Part shown: in pieces, positions 15,189-23,360 of the stretch
Layout: each line of letters opens with the position of its first letter
How positions within the stretch are numbered: the first letter of the stretch is position 1
Source of the DNA: Candidatus Solibacter sp.
GTDB taxonomy: Bacteria; Acidobacteriota; Terriglobia; Bryobacterales; Bryobacteraceae
Assembly (NCBI GenBank): GCA_025361425.1
Contig: JANYAH010000186.1
Coordinates: 1 to 34,486 of the forward strand
Direction of reading: 5' to 3'
DNA length: 34,486 nt
Position numbers and translations under genes: made by a program
Notes under the pieces: generated by a model
What the model was told of the DNA's origin: nothing
The model's database searches: none
Seen by the model: only the letters and a program-made list of their open reading frames with translations

Positions 15189-15204
15189 CGTCAAGTTGTT
15201 GACG
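15189..15204. promoter_or_regulatory. CGTCAA-N4-TTGACG palindrome (FleQ-box-like)
   Basis: Perfect 6-4-6 inverted repeat, CGTCAAGTTGTTGACG, midway between flgF and fliK. It resembles the FleQ consensus of Pseudomonas (GTCA..N..TGAC, 14 bp core). The same arms recur at 34193-34208 before flagellin. Likely binder: the sigma-54 activator encoded at 26419-27822 (inference). Confidence 0.5.
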
Positions 15205-15261
15205 AAAAGCCGCGGCGTCAAAAGTCTAACACCAACTCCCCGTCCCTATCCGTCTGAATTG

Positions 15262-15287
15262 ATGAGGCCAAGCCTTTGGTGCCTCAT
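15262..15287 (+). promoter_or_regulatory. Stem-loop upstream of fliK, overlapping a sigma-54-like site
   Basis: ATGAGGC (15262-15268) and GCCTCAT (15281-15287) form a 7-bp stem, with CAA/TTG pairing inside the loop, followed by TTTGCCTTT. It could end or attenuate transcription from the sigma-28 candidate at 15135. The right half coincides with TTGGTGCCTCATTTGCC (15276-15292), which has GG-N10-GC spacing and TTGC of sigma-54 promoters. The two readings exclude each other. Confidence 0.4.
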
Positions 15288-15304
15288 TTGCCTTTCAACC
15301 GGAC

Positions 15305-16585
15305 GTGACCATTAGCGCTACGGCAACGGCTGCGCGATCTACCTCCACCTCGTCAGTGACGGGGACTGGTGCGTCGGCCGGCGACAGAGAGTCCACTGCA
15401 TTCGCCGAGCAGTTTCAGGGTTTCCAAGCAGCCAGTCCGCTTGCGGTTCCGCTAAAACCTACCGTTGAGGTTACACCGATCAAAGTGGCCGCCGACGGCG
15501 AGCAGCCGTCCGAGTCTGCCGAGCCGACCGACAAAACAATAGGGGCCGCCATGCTGGCTGCCCTCCTGTTTGGCGGTCCAGGCGCGGCTCCAACCGCGCT
15601 GCCACTGGAGTTCCATCTCACCGGTGATTCGCTCCCACCGGTGAGAACGACCGACGGATCAGGGCACCAGCAGCTTCTTCCCGGCGTAATAGACGCTCAA
15701 GCAATAGCCACTCAATTGGAAGTGGCCGCGACACAAATCCAGCAGATGTCGGCCGCCCTTTTGGAGCGGGTTCAGTCGCAAGCGGCTGCGGAAGCTAGCT
15801 CGACCGTACCCCTGCCGGCCGTGCCAGCCGAAGCCGCCTCCGAAATCAAAAACCTCGCTTTCGCCGCCCGCCTCAAGCCCGGTCAGGCGACGCCGGCCGA
15901 CTTGACCGCCTCGCCTCAATCCGGGGATGCTATGCCTCGCGTCACGGCGATAGCCGAACTCCGCCGAACGGAACTCGAAAATGGGCGGGACCAGAACACA
16001 AATCTGCTGCCGGCCCAGCAGATGGCCCATCCGGGAACTCAGACTTTCATCACCCGCGATGGACCTGTTTCGCTTGCGCCGGCGGATAAGGCTCCCGCTC
16101 CCACCGCCTCAGAAGCGCACCTCATCGCGGCAGACGCCGCCCCAGTCAAGTCCACAGGGCCGCTGAAGGAACTGTCGCTGGAGGTGAGCAATCAGAACCA
16201 GGAACGCGTTGAGGTGCGGATGGTGGAACGGGGCGGCGAACTGCACGTCGCTGTCCGGACCGGCAACGCGGACCTGGCTCACGGCCTGCGTGAGGGGATC
16301 TCAGACCTAGTGAGCCGTCTCGAGGAGACAGGCTTTCGCACGGACACGTGGCGTCCTGTCCACGCCCCAGCTTCGGCGAGTGCCGCATCTGGCCCACAGC
16401 AGAGCGCGACCGAGTTTCGCAACAACAGCGATTCGCAATCTAATCCGGGCTGGTCGCAACAACAATCTCGCGGCCAGCGTGATCATCAACAGTCAAACCG
16501 GCCGAGTTGGGTGGAGGAATTAGAAGGCAGTCTCACCCCCACCGGCAAACCGTCACCAGGAGATAAAAATGGCCTCTTCCATTAG
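15305..16585 (+). CDS. fliK: Flagellar hook-length control protein FliK
   Basis: 426 aa from GTG 15305; the start is uncertain because no strong ribosome site is visible. The first 280 residues are low-complexity, Ala/Pro/Thr-rich, as usual for FliK rulers. The C-terminal switch domain is seen in LKELSLEVSNQNQERVEVRMVERGGELHVAVRTGNADLAHGLREGISDLVSRLEETGFRTDTW (about 283-345). It is secreted, measures the hook and makes FlhB switch to filament export. It overlaps flgD by 17 nt, and flgD-flgE follow, as in many clusters. Confidence 0.88.
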   Translation: MTISATATAARSTSTSSVTGTGASAGDRESTAFAEQFQGFQAASPLAVPLKPTVEVTPIKVAADGEQPSESAEPTDKTIGAAMLAALLFGGPGAAPTALPLEFHLTGDSLPPVRTTDGSGHQQLLPGVIDAQAIATQLEVAATQIQQMSAALLERVQSQAAAEASSTVPLPAVPAEAASEIKNLAFAARLKPGQATPADLTASPQSGDAMPRVTAIAELRRTELENGRDQNTNLLPAQQMAHPGTQTFITRDGPVSLAPADKAPAPTASEAHLIAADAAPVKSTGPLKELSLEVSNQNQERVEVRMVERGGELHVAVRTGNADLAHGLREGISDLVSRLEETGFRTDTWRPVHAPASASAASGPQQSATEFRNNSDSQSNPGWSQQQSRGQRDHQQSNRPSWVEELEGSLTPTGKPSPGDKNGLFH

Positions 16586-16865
16586 CGCACTTACGGGCTC
16601 ATCCGCTGCTTCAGCGGGCGCGCCCCCAACGACTTCCGCCAGCGGCGTCATCACGCCCAGCAAAGATCTGTTTCTGCAACTGCTGGTGGCGCAGATCAAG
16701 AATCAGGACCCACTGAATCCAAGCGACGGCACGCAGTTTGTATCGCAACTGGCGCAGTTCAGCGAGTTGGAACAGGTAATGGCGATTCGCGGTGCCCTGG
16801 ATACACAGGCCGCGGCCGGCGCGGCGGCCGGAACCTCCGGAACCGCCACTAAAGCAATATCTTAA
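16569..16865 (+). CDS. flgD: Hook-cap protein FlgD, short form
   Basis: 98 aa from ATG 16569; AGGAG is 6 nt upstream, inside the end of fliK. SKDLFLQLLVAQIKNQDPLNPSDGTQFVSQLAQFSELEQV (about 31-70) is the conserved FlgD N-terminal region. The protein then ends after a short Ala/Gly/Thr tail; the Tudor and Ig-like domains of the usual 220-aa FlgD are absent. No remnant of them lies in the 21 nt before flgE, so this is a naturally short form rather than a frameshift. It is needed to assemble the hook under a cap. Confidence 0.92.
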   Translation: MASSISALTGSSAASAGAPPTTSASGVITPSKDLFLQLLVAQIKNQDPLNPSDGTQFVSQLAQFSELEQVMAIRGALDTQAAAGAAAGTSGTATKAIS

Positions 16866-16886
16866 GACTGACCAAGGAGAAAGAGT

Positions 16887-18119
16887 ATGTTCACAGCCTT
16901 TTCCACAGCCCTATCCGGCCTCTCGGCCAACGCCATCGCCGTGGATGCGATCGGCAACAACCTCGCGAACCTCAACACGGCGGGCTACAAAGCCACCGGC
17001 CTCCAGTTCCATGATCTGATGTCGCAGACGATCGATGCCGGAAACAGCAACGTGGGGCAAGGAGTCCTCCCGGTCGCCATAGTCCGCAACTTCAGCCAGG
17101 GAGCGATCCAGGCCACCGGCGGTGCCTTCGACGCTGCCATACAGGGCGACGGATTCTTCATGGTCCGTAACCAGACCAACCAGACTCTATACACTCGCGC
17201 CGGGAACTTCCGTCTCAATACGGACGGCAACCTGATGACGGCGACAGGAGAAAATGTGCAGGGATGGAGCGCGACCGGCGGTGTGTTGAGCGCCGGTGGT
17301 CCGATCGCCAACATCAACATCCCTGTTGGCACGGTCTTCCCGGCCACCGCCACCGGCAAGATGGACATGGACGTGAATCTCGACTCACAGGCCGCCACCG
17401 GCGCCGTGGTCTCCGCTCCGATCAAGGTGATCGACTCCCAAGGCGGCTCGCACGTGCTGACGGCTAGCTTCACCAAGACCGGAGTCAACAAGTGGGACTT
17501 CGCGGTGACGGTACCGGCGGCCGATCTGAAGAGCGCCGGTACCACCAGAGTCGCCACCGGTTCGCTGGTCTTCGACTCCAGCGGCCAGTTGACCAGTCCC
17601 GCGGCGGGCGCCAATCCCTCGGTGAAGATCGTCGGTCTGGTGGACGGCGCCGCCGATATGACTATCGACTGGAGTCTATTCAACGGCGCGGGCAAGGGAC
17701 GCCTGACGCAGTTCGCGGAAACTTCGGGCCTTTCCACCTCCACCCAGGATGGTATCGCCGCTGGCCAGATCATCAGCGTCGGCCTTGCCGATGGCGGACT
17801 CGTGGTGGCGAAGTACTCCAACGGGCAGCAAGCTACGGTAGGGCAGTTGGCGGTGGCAACGGTGCGCAATCCCGACACGCTAATGGCAGTCGGCAACAAT
17901 AATCTGCAGGCCTCGGCGGATACGGCCGCGGCGGCCATCGGAACCTCCGGCAGCAGCGGACGCGGCAAAGTGGTTGGCGGAGCCATCGAAGGGTCCACCG
18001 TGGACATCGCTCACGAGTTCACCGAGTTGATCACGATGCAGCGCAGCTACCAGGCAAACTCGAAGGTCATCACCACGAGCGATCAAATGATACAGGAAAC
18101 GCTCAACATCAAGCAATAA
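16887..18119 (+). CDS. flgE: Flagellar hook protein FlgE
   Basis: 410 aa. MFTAFSTALSGLSANAIAVDAIGNNLANLNTAGYKATGLQFHDLM is the rod/hook N-terminus and EGSTVDIAHEFTELITMQRSYQANSKVITTSDQMIQETLNI the C-terminal helix. The middle has the FlgE D1/D2 beta domains (GDGFFMVRNQTNQTLYTRAGNFRLNTDGNLMT). AAGGAGAAAGAGT precedes the ATG. It is a full-length hook subunit exported by the type III apparatus. It begins 21 nt after flgD. Confidence 0.96.
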   Translation: MFTAFSTALSGLSANAIAVDAIGNNLANLNTAGYKATGLQFHDLMSQTIDAGNSNVGQGVLPVAIVRNFSQGAIQATGGAFDAAIQGDGFFMVRNQTNQTLYTRAGNFRLNTDGNLMTATGENVQGWSATGGVLSAGGPIANINIPVGTVFPATATGKMDMDVNLDSQAATGAVVSAPIKVIDSQGGSHVLTASFTKTGVNKWDFAVTVPAADLKSAGTTRVATGSLVFDSSGQLTSPAAGANPSVKIVGLVDGAADMTIDWSLFNGAGKGRLTQFAETSGLSTSTQDGIAAGQIISVGLADGGLVVAKYSNGQQATVGQLAVATVRNPDTLMAVGNNNLQASADTAAAAIGTSGSSGRGKVVGGAIEGSTVDIAHEFTELITMQRSYQANSKVITTSDQMIQETLNIKQ

Positions 18120-18133
18120 GGCATACCCAGGAG

Positions 18134-18424
18134 ATGGAAGCAATTCAGCCGATATTAGCGATGTGCCTGGTGCTGGGACTTCTGGGGGGGAGCCTCTGGT
18201 GGCTGCGGCACAAAGGCCTGGCCCAGTTCTCCCGCCCCGGGCTGCGCCAGAGCGAGCGCAAGATGCAGGTGGTGGAGAGACTGCCACTTTCGCCCGGCCA
18301 CTCGCTGCACCTGGTCCGCGTGGGCGACCGTATGCTCCTCGTCGCGTCATCGCCAGGCGGTTGCGCGCTGCTCGAAGCATCGACCGGCGATGAACTCCCG
18401 CGCGGACCGGAACCGGTGCGATGA
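18134..18424 (+). CDS. fliO: Flagellar export protein FliO
   Basis: 96 aa. One membrane helix at about 5-24 (ILAMCLVLGLLGGSLWWL) and a short cytosolic domain ERKMQVVERLPLSPGHSLHLVRVGDRMLLVASSPGG, the conserved FliO core. It helps FliP form its ring. The ATG at 18134 is preceded immediately by AGGAG with no spacer, which is unfavourable; the later ATG at 18161 would cut the membrane helix. The last bases form ATGA with fliP. Confidence 0.88.
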   Translation: MEAIQPILAMCLVLGLLGGSLWWLRHKGLAQFSRPGLRQSERKMQVVERLPLSPGHSLHLVRVGDRMLLVASSPGGCALLEASTGDELPRGPEPVR

Positions 18425-19155
18425 AACGCTACGGCGCACTGATCCTGGCTGCGTTGCCGGCTTTCGGAGCCACAACGCCGGCACCCACCTCGCTCTTCGG
18501 GGTGACCATGAACCCCGGTAACGGCTCTCTCTCCGTGCCGCTGCAGATCGTCGTTCTCTTGACCCTGCTGACGTTGCTGCCGGCCGTCGTCATGTCGATC
18601 ACGCCGTTTTTGCGCATCACGATTGTACTGCACTTCCTGCGGCAGGCGCTCGGAACCCAAACGGTGCCCAGCAACCAGGTGATGTTGGGGATATCCCTAT
18701 TCCTGACGATTCTGATCATGCAACCGGTTGCGTTGGACATGTACCACCAAGGCTGGGAGCCACTGCAAAAGAACGAAATCTCCTCGGAGCAGGCCCTTGA
18801 CGCGGGGTCGAAACCGCTAAAGACGTTCCTGCTGCGCTATGCCCGCGAGAAGGACGTAAAGCTTTTCGTCGAGATTTCGCACGCTGCCGCACCCAGAACG
18901 CCCGCGGACCTGGATCTGCGGCTACTTATTCCCGCTTACATCCTGTCCGAGTTGAAGGCGGGCTTTCAAATCGGGGCGGTGTTGTTCCTGCCGTTCCTGA
19001 TCATCGATCTCGTAGTGGCGTCGGTAACACTATCGATCGGAATGGTTCAGTTGCCGCCAGTGATGATCTCCGCGCCGTTCAAAATTCTCCTCTTCGTCCT
19101 GGCCGACGGATGGAATCTGGTGATCGGCTCCTTGTTAAAAGGATTCTACTCATGA
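18421..19155 (+). CDS. fliP: Flagellar export gate protein FliP
   Basis: 244 aa, standard length. A cleavable signal-like N-terminus, then SLSVPLQIVVLLTLLTLLPAVVMSITPFLRITIVLHFLRQALGTQTVPSNQVMLGISLFLT and LIPAYILSELKAGFQIGAVLFLPFLIIDLVVASVTLSIGMVQLPPVMISAPFKILLFVLADGW, the two FliP signature blocks. It forms the export gate core with FliQ and FliR. It overlaps fliO and fliQ by ATGA on both sides. Confidence 0.98.
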   Translation: MKRYGALILAALPAFGATTPAPTSLFGVTMNPGNGSLSVPLQIVVLLTLLTLLPAVVMSITPFLRITIVLHFLRQALGTQTVPSNQVMLGISLFLTILIMQPVALDMYHQGWEPLQKNEISSEQALDAGSKPLKTFLLRYAREKDVKLFVEISHAAAPRTPADLDLRLLIPAYILSELKAGFQIGAVLFLPFLIIDLVVASVTLSIGMVQLPPVMISAPFKILLFVLADGWNLVIGSLLKGFYS

Positions 19156-19421
19156 CGCCGGAATTTGTAATTCAGATCATTCGCGAGGCCTTGATGACAG
19201 CCTTCTGGCTCAGCGCTCCGCTGCTCGCAGTCGGATTCGTTGCGGGCATTGTGATCAGCCTTGTGCAGATTGTGACCTCCATTCAGGATTCCGCATTCAG
19301 CACCATCCCGCGCCTTGTCGTCTTCTTGGCGACCTTCATCATTTCACTGCCGTGGATGCTGCACAAGATGATCTCCTACACGGTCCTGATTCTCGGAGAC
19401 CTCGGCCGGTATGGGCGGTAG
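19152..19421 (+). CDS. fliQ: Flagellar export gate protein FliQ
   Basis: 89 aa from ATG 19152, which overlaps the fliP TGA. MTPEFVIQIIREALMTAFWLSAPLLAVGFVAGIVISLVQIVTSIQDSAFSTIPRLVVFLATF is the entire FliQ family pattern: two membrane hairpin helices. It packs around FliP-FliR in the export gate. The end overlaps fliR by 11 nt. Confidence 0.97.
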   Translation: MTPEFVIQIIREALMTAFWLSAPLLAVGFVAGIVISLVQIVTSIQDSAFSTIPRLVVFLATFIISLPWMLHKMISYTVLILGDLGRYGR

Positions 19422-20181
19422 CCTGGTCCTCACCACGTCCACTCTGCTCGGTTTTCTGTTGACGCTGGCCCGCGTCGCCGGCGCGTTCATTTTTGTGCCG
19501 ATGCCGGGCCTCAAAACCGGCTTCGACCTGGCTCGCACCGTGCTCACCATAAGCATCACCATCGCCTTATTCGCGCAGTGGCCCAAAGTACCCGCCGACA
19601 CCTCCATCGCTGTCGTGGCGGCGTGGATGATCGCCGAAGCCGGACTCGGCATTGGCATCGGGTTGGCTGTCGCCTTCGTAACGGAAGCGTTTGGCGTCGG
19701 CGCGCAGATCATGGGACTCCAGGCCGGCTACGCGTATGCCTCAACCATCGACCCGTCCACCCAGGCAGACTCCGGCATTCTAGTGATCTTCGCGCAGTTG
19801 ACCTCCGGGCTGCTGTTCTTCAGTCTCGGACTGGATCGCGAAGTCCTACGCATCTTCGCCCACAGTCTGGAAGTGATGCCCGCGGGTTCGGTCTTGATTT
19901 CGCGCAGCGCGGGCGAGCATCTTCTTTCGCTCGGCGCCACCATGTTTTCTACCGGTCTTCGTCTCGCCCTGCCAGTGGTGGCGATTCTGGTGATGATTGA
20001 CATCTCGCTGGCGCTGTTGGGCCGCATCAATTCACAATTGCAACTACTGTCGGTGGCGTTCCCGATCAAGATGATGGTCGCGCTTTTCGTGTTGAGCTGG
20101 GTGGCGCTGCTACTGCCTACCCTGTTCCGCGCCGAAGCCGCGATCACGTTGACCGCTATCAGAAGTCTGGCGGGGCGGTAG
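19411..20181 (+). CDS. fliR: Flagellar export gate protein FliR
   Basis: 256 aa with about six membrane segments. Family signs: RVAGAFIFVPMPGLKT near the N-terminus, AGLGIGIGLAVAFVTEAFGVGAQIMGLQAGYAYASTIDPSTQADSGIL, and ALPVVAILVMIDISLALLGRINSQLQLLSVAFPIKMMVALFVL. It completes the FliP5-FliQ4-FliR1 gate. It starts inside fliQ and is followed by flhB after 5 nt. Confidence 0.97.
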   Translation: MGGSLVLTTSTLLGFLLTLARVAGAFIFVPMPGLKTGFDLARTVLTISITIALFAQWPKVPADTSIAVVAAWMIAEAGLGIGIGLAVAFVTEAFGVGAQIMGLQAGYAYASTIDPSTQADSGILVIFAQLTSGLLFFSLGLDREVLRIFAHSLEVMPAGSVLISRSAGEHLLSLGATMFSTGLRLALPVVAILVMIDISLALLGRINSQLQLLSVAFPIKMMVALFVLSWVALLLPTLFRAEAAITLTAIRSLAGR

Positions 20182-20186
20182 CCGGC

Positions 20187-21251
20187 ATGGCGGACAAGGG
20201 CCAGCAAACAGAGAAACCCACACAACGACGCCTGAACAAGGCGCGCGAAGAGGGTCAGTTCCCGACGGCGAGGATCTTCGTCGGCGCGCTGCAGTTTCTA
20301 ACGTTTGTCGCTCTAATCCACTCCTGGGGCGGCGAGTGGGTCGACGCCATGCATCGGAGCATGGCGCTGTTCCTGCAGTATGGACTTGCGCCGCGACTGG
20401 AGCCCAGCCAGGTGATAGCGCTGGGCCTCGACTTCCTGAGGCAGGCGCTGATCCCGCTGGGGCTGGGAGGCGGCGTGATCATGCTGCTGACTCTGGCCGC
20501 GCAATTGTTGGTTACACGCTTCGGCGTCAGCCTCAAGAAGCTCTCGCCCGATCTCAAACGACTGAACCCGGTCTCCAAACTTCGGCAGTTACCAAAAGAG
20601 AACATCCCCGCATTAATTCAAGCGATCATCATGCTACCCGTATTCGGCGCCGCGGTCTACTACCTGGTGCGGGACGATTTTGAGGGCTTTCTTTCCCTGC
20701 CCCTGAAGAGCGTGAATGCGGGCGCGGCGCACGTGGGCGCATCGCTGCAATTGTTGTTGTGGAAGGCGTCGTTGCTGTTCATGGTGTTCGGCGCGGTGGA
20801 TTTGTTCCGGCAGAAGCAGCGATACGCGAAAGACCTCAAGATGAGCAAGCAGGAGGTCCGCGACGAGCACAAGGAGCTCGAAGGGAACCCGCTGATGAAG
20901 TCGCGAATCCGGCGCCTGCGCCGCGACATGGCCCGGCGGCGCATGATGCACGAAATACCCACAGCCACCGCCGTGATCGTGAATCCCACTCATTTTGCCG
21001 TGGTCCTGAAGTACGACGCGAGCTCGCCGGGGGCGCCGCGAGTGGTGGCGAAAGGCAAGAACTACCTGGCCCTGCGGATCCGGCAAAAGGCAATCGAAAA
21101 TCAGGTGCCTCTAATCGAGAATCCACCGCTGGCGCAGGCGCTGTACAAGTCGGTTGACGTCGGCCAGGAAATCCCGGCGCATTTTTATCGCGCGGTGGCG
21201 GAAGTTCTCGCCTACATCTTCAAGTTAATGAATGGCAGGCTACCTGCATAG
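20187..21251 (+). CDS. flhB: Export substrate-specificity switch protein FlhB
   Basis: 354 aa. Begins MADKGQQTEKPTQRRLNKAREEGQFP, has four membrane segments up to about 205 and a cytosolic domain with the self-cleavage site NPTH at 266-269 (HAIVxNPTHFAVxLKYD pattern), both intact. Cleavage between Asn and Pro lets the gate switch from rod/hook to filament substrates in response to FliK. Confidence 0.98.
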   Translation: MADKGQQTEKPTQRRLNKAREEGQFPTARIFVGALQFLTFVALIHSWGGEWVDAMHRSMALFLQYGLAPRLEPSQVIALGLDFLRQALIPLGLGGGVIMLLTLAAQLLVTRFGVSLKKLSPDLKRLNPVSKLRQLPKENIPALIQAIIMLPVFGAAVYYLVRDDFEGFLSLPLKSVNAGAAHVGASLQLLLWKASLLFMVFGAVDLFRQKQRYAKDLKMSKQEVRDEHKELEGNPLMKSRIRRLRRDMARRRMMHEIPTATAVIVNPTHFAVVLKYDASSPGAPRVVAKGKNYLALRIRQKAIENQVPLIENPPLAQALYKSVDVGQEIPAHFYRAVAEVLAYIFKLMNGRLPA

Positions 21252-21275
21252 GGTTTAGGGACGAAGGAAACTGCT

Positions 21276-23357
21276 TTGGCACAGACGAAATCAACTGCGG
21301 CGGTAGCGAGCTGGAATGGCTTCTCTGGAATGGTCGGAGGAAGCTGGCGCGACATCGCCGTGCCCATGGCTGTGCTCGGCATCGTCATCGCGTTGATCAC
21401 ACCGCTGCCGAGTTTTGTGCTCGACATCCTCATCGTCACCGACGTGATGATGTCAGTGGTGGTGATGATGGTGGCGCTGTACATTCAACGGCCGGTGGAG
21501 TTCAGCGTGTTCCCTACCACGCTATTGCTACTGACGCTCTTCCGCCTCGCTCTCAACGTCTCCTCCACCCGGCTGATCCTCATGAACGGAAACACCGGCA
21601 CCTCCGCCGCGGGAGAGGTGATCCAGGCTTTCGGCAATTTCGTGGTGGGCGGCAATTACATCATCGGTACGGTCATCTTTCTGGTGCTCATTGCCATCCA
21701 GTACGTGGTTATCAATCATGGCGCGGTGCGCATTTCCGAAGTCACCGCGCGCTTCACTCTCGATGCGCTGCCTGGCAAGCAGATGTCGATCGATTCCGAC
21801 CTCAGCTCTGGCCTGATCGACGAAACCGAAGCGCGGCGCCGCCGCAAGCAACTGGTCAGCGAATCCGAGTTCTACGGCGCCATGGACGGCGCGTCCCGCT
21901 TCACTCAGCGCGACGCGATAGCCGCGATCATCATCACCGGCATCAACATTGTTGCGGGCTTTCTCATCGGCGTGCTACAGCACGGAATGGACCTGCGCCG
22001 CGCCATCGAAACCTACACCGTCCTGACCATCGGCGATGGCCTGGTGACCGTCATCCCCGCCTTGATGATCTCGATTTCGGGCGCTTTGATCGTCACCCGC
22101 GCCAGTTCTGACGAAAAGCTGGGTGCGGACTTCGCCAAGCAGTTGTTCGGCAGTCACCAGCCGCTGCTTTTGGCCAGCGGCGTTCTGATCGTTTTGTCGG
22201 CGTTTCCGGGTATGCCGATGCTTCCGTTTCTCATCATGGGTTCGGGCCTAGGTGTCGCGGGTTGGACCATGCGCAAGAAGAAGGCTGCCGGCGAACTCGC
22301 CGCCGCCTCCGCCAAGCCGGCGGCATCGAAGGACAACCTGGAGGCGTTGCTGCGAGTGGAGCCGGTCGCCGTGGAGATGGGCATTGGGCTGCTGAAGTAC
22401 GTTGGCGGTGGCCAGGATTCGCCCCTCATCAAACGCGTCTCCGGAATCCGGCGCCAGTTGGCCAGCGACATGGGCTTTCTGCTCGGGCCGGTCCGTTTGG
22501 TGGACAACATATTGCTGAAGCCGAACGAATATTCGGTTTCTCTCAAGGGCGCGGTCATCGCCCGCTACGAATTGCCACCCGGCTGTGAGCTGGCCATCCC
22601 GGTCGGAAAGACCGAACCGCCAGCAGGAGGCAAGCAAACTCGCGATCCGGCGTTCGGAATGATTGGCTGGTGGCTCCCCGCCGATCAGGCGGAAAGGGCG
22701 CGCCGTACCGGCTTTACCGTGGTCGATCCCGTCAGTGTACTGGGGACACACTTGGCGGAACTGGTCCGCCGTTACGCGCACGAACTCTTCTCCCGGCAGG
22801 ACGCCAAAAAGCTGCTGGATCGGGTCACTATCGACAATCCGAAAGTTGTGGAAGACCTGGTCCCCAAATTGCTTTCGTTAGCGGTAGTGCAACGCGTGCT
22901 TCAGAATCTCCTGCGGGAACGAGTGTCGATTCGCGACGCCGTCAGCATCCTAGAATCTCTGGGAGAAGCCGCCGCGACCACCCGGAATGCCGTGCTGCTA
23001 ACCGAGTATGTACGCCAGACGATCCGGCGCACGGTTGTCAAACCGTACCTGAACGCAGCCGGAGACCTGCCCGCCCATCTGCTCGACCCGGCGTTCGAAG
23101 CGGTCGTCGAATCGGCGGTGGAACACGGCGAGCAAAATAGCCATCTGACATTGTCGCCGCCGGCGATCCGCGACCTGCTGCAGCGCATCGGTCTGAAAGT
23201 GGGAACACCAGAAGCCCCTGTGGCCGTATTGGCGAGTTCCGGCTCGCGATACTTCCTGCGTCAACTTGTCGAGCCGACCATTCGCAACCTCTACTTCCTT
23301 TCTCACAACGAGATTCCGATGGAAACCAAAATTCTCTCCTTGGGGGTCATTCAGTAA
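21276..23357 (+). CDS. flhA: Flagellar export protein FlhA
   Basis: 693 aa from a TTG at 21276, with GAAGGAAA 5 nt upstream; no ATG or GTG fits nearby. An N-terminal membrane domain of about 8 segments (VLGIVIALITPLPSFVLDILIVTDV, VFPTTLLLLTLFRLALNVSSTRLIL, the FHIPEP signature ARFTLDALPGKQMSIDSDLS) leads to a cytosolic domain from about 350 that binds chaperone-substrate complexes (ELVRRYAHELFSRQDAKKLLDRV...VVEDLVPKLLSLAVVQRVLQNLL). It drives proton-powered export. Standard size. Confidence 0.98.
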   Translation: MAQTKSTAAVASWNGFSGMVGGSWRDIAVPMAVLGIVIALITPLPSFVLDILIVTDVMMSVVVMMVALYIQRPVEFSVFPTTLLLLTLFRLALNVSSTRLILMNGNTGTSAAGEVIQAFGNFVVGGNYIIGTVIFLVLIAIQYVVINHGAVRISEVTARFTLDALPGKQMSIDSDLSSGLIDETEARRRRKQLVSESEFYGAMDGASRFTQRDAIAAIIITGINIVAGFLIGVLQHGMDLRRAIETYTVLTIGDGLVTVIPALMISISGALIVTRASSDEKLGADFAKQLFGSHQPLLLASGVLIVLSAFPGMPMLPFLIMGSGLGVAGWTMRKKKAAGELAAASAKPAASKDNLEALLRVEPVAVEMGIGLLKYVGGGQDSPLIKRVSGIRRQLASDMGFLLGPVRLVDNILLKPNEYSVSLKGAVIARYELPPGCELAIPVGKTEPPAGGKQTRDPAFGMIGWWLPADQAERARRTGFTVVDPVSVLGTHLAELVRRYAHELFSRQDAKKLLDRVTIDNPKVVEDLVPKLLSLAVVQRVLQNLLRERVSIRDAVSILESLGEAAATTRNAVLLTEYVRQTIRRTVVKPYLNAAGDLPAHLLDPAFEAVVESAVEHGEQNSHLTLSPPAIRDLLQRIGLKVGTPEAPVAVLASSGSRYFLRQLVEPTIRNLYFLSHNEIPMETKILSLGVIQ

Positions 23358-23360
23358 GCC

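Noticed and set aside
18148-18155. GCCGATAT in fliO (and another at 28234-28241 in flgM)
   Set aside because: Within coding sequence and without a TAG-type octamer 13-14 bp upstream.
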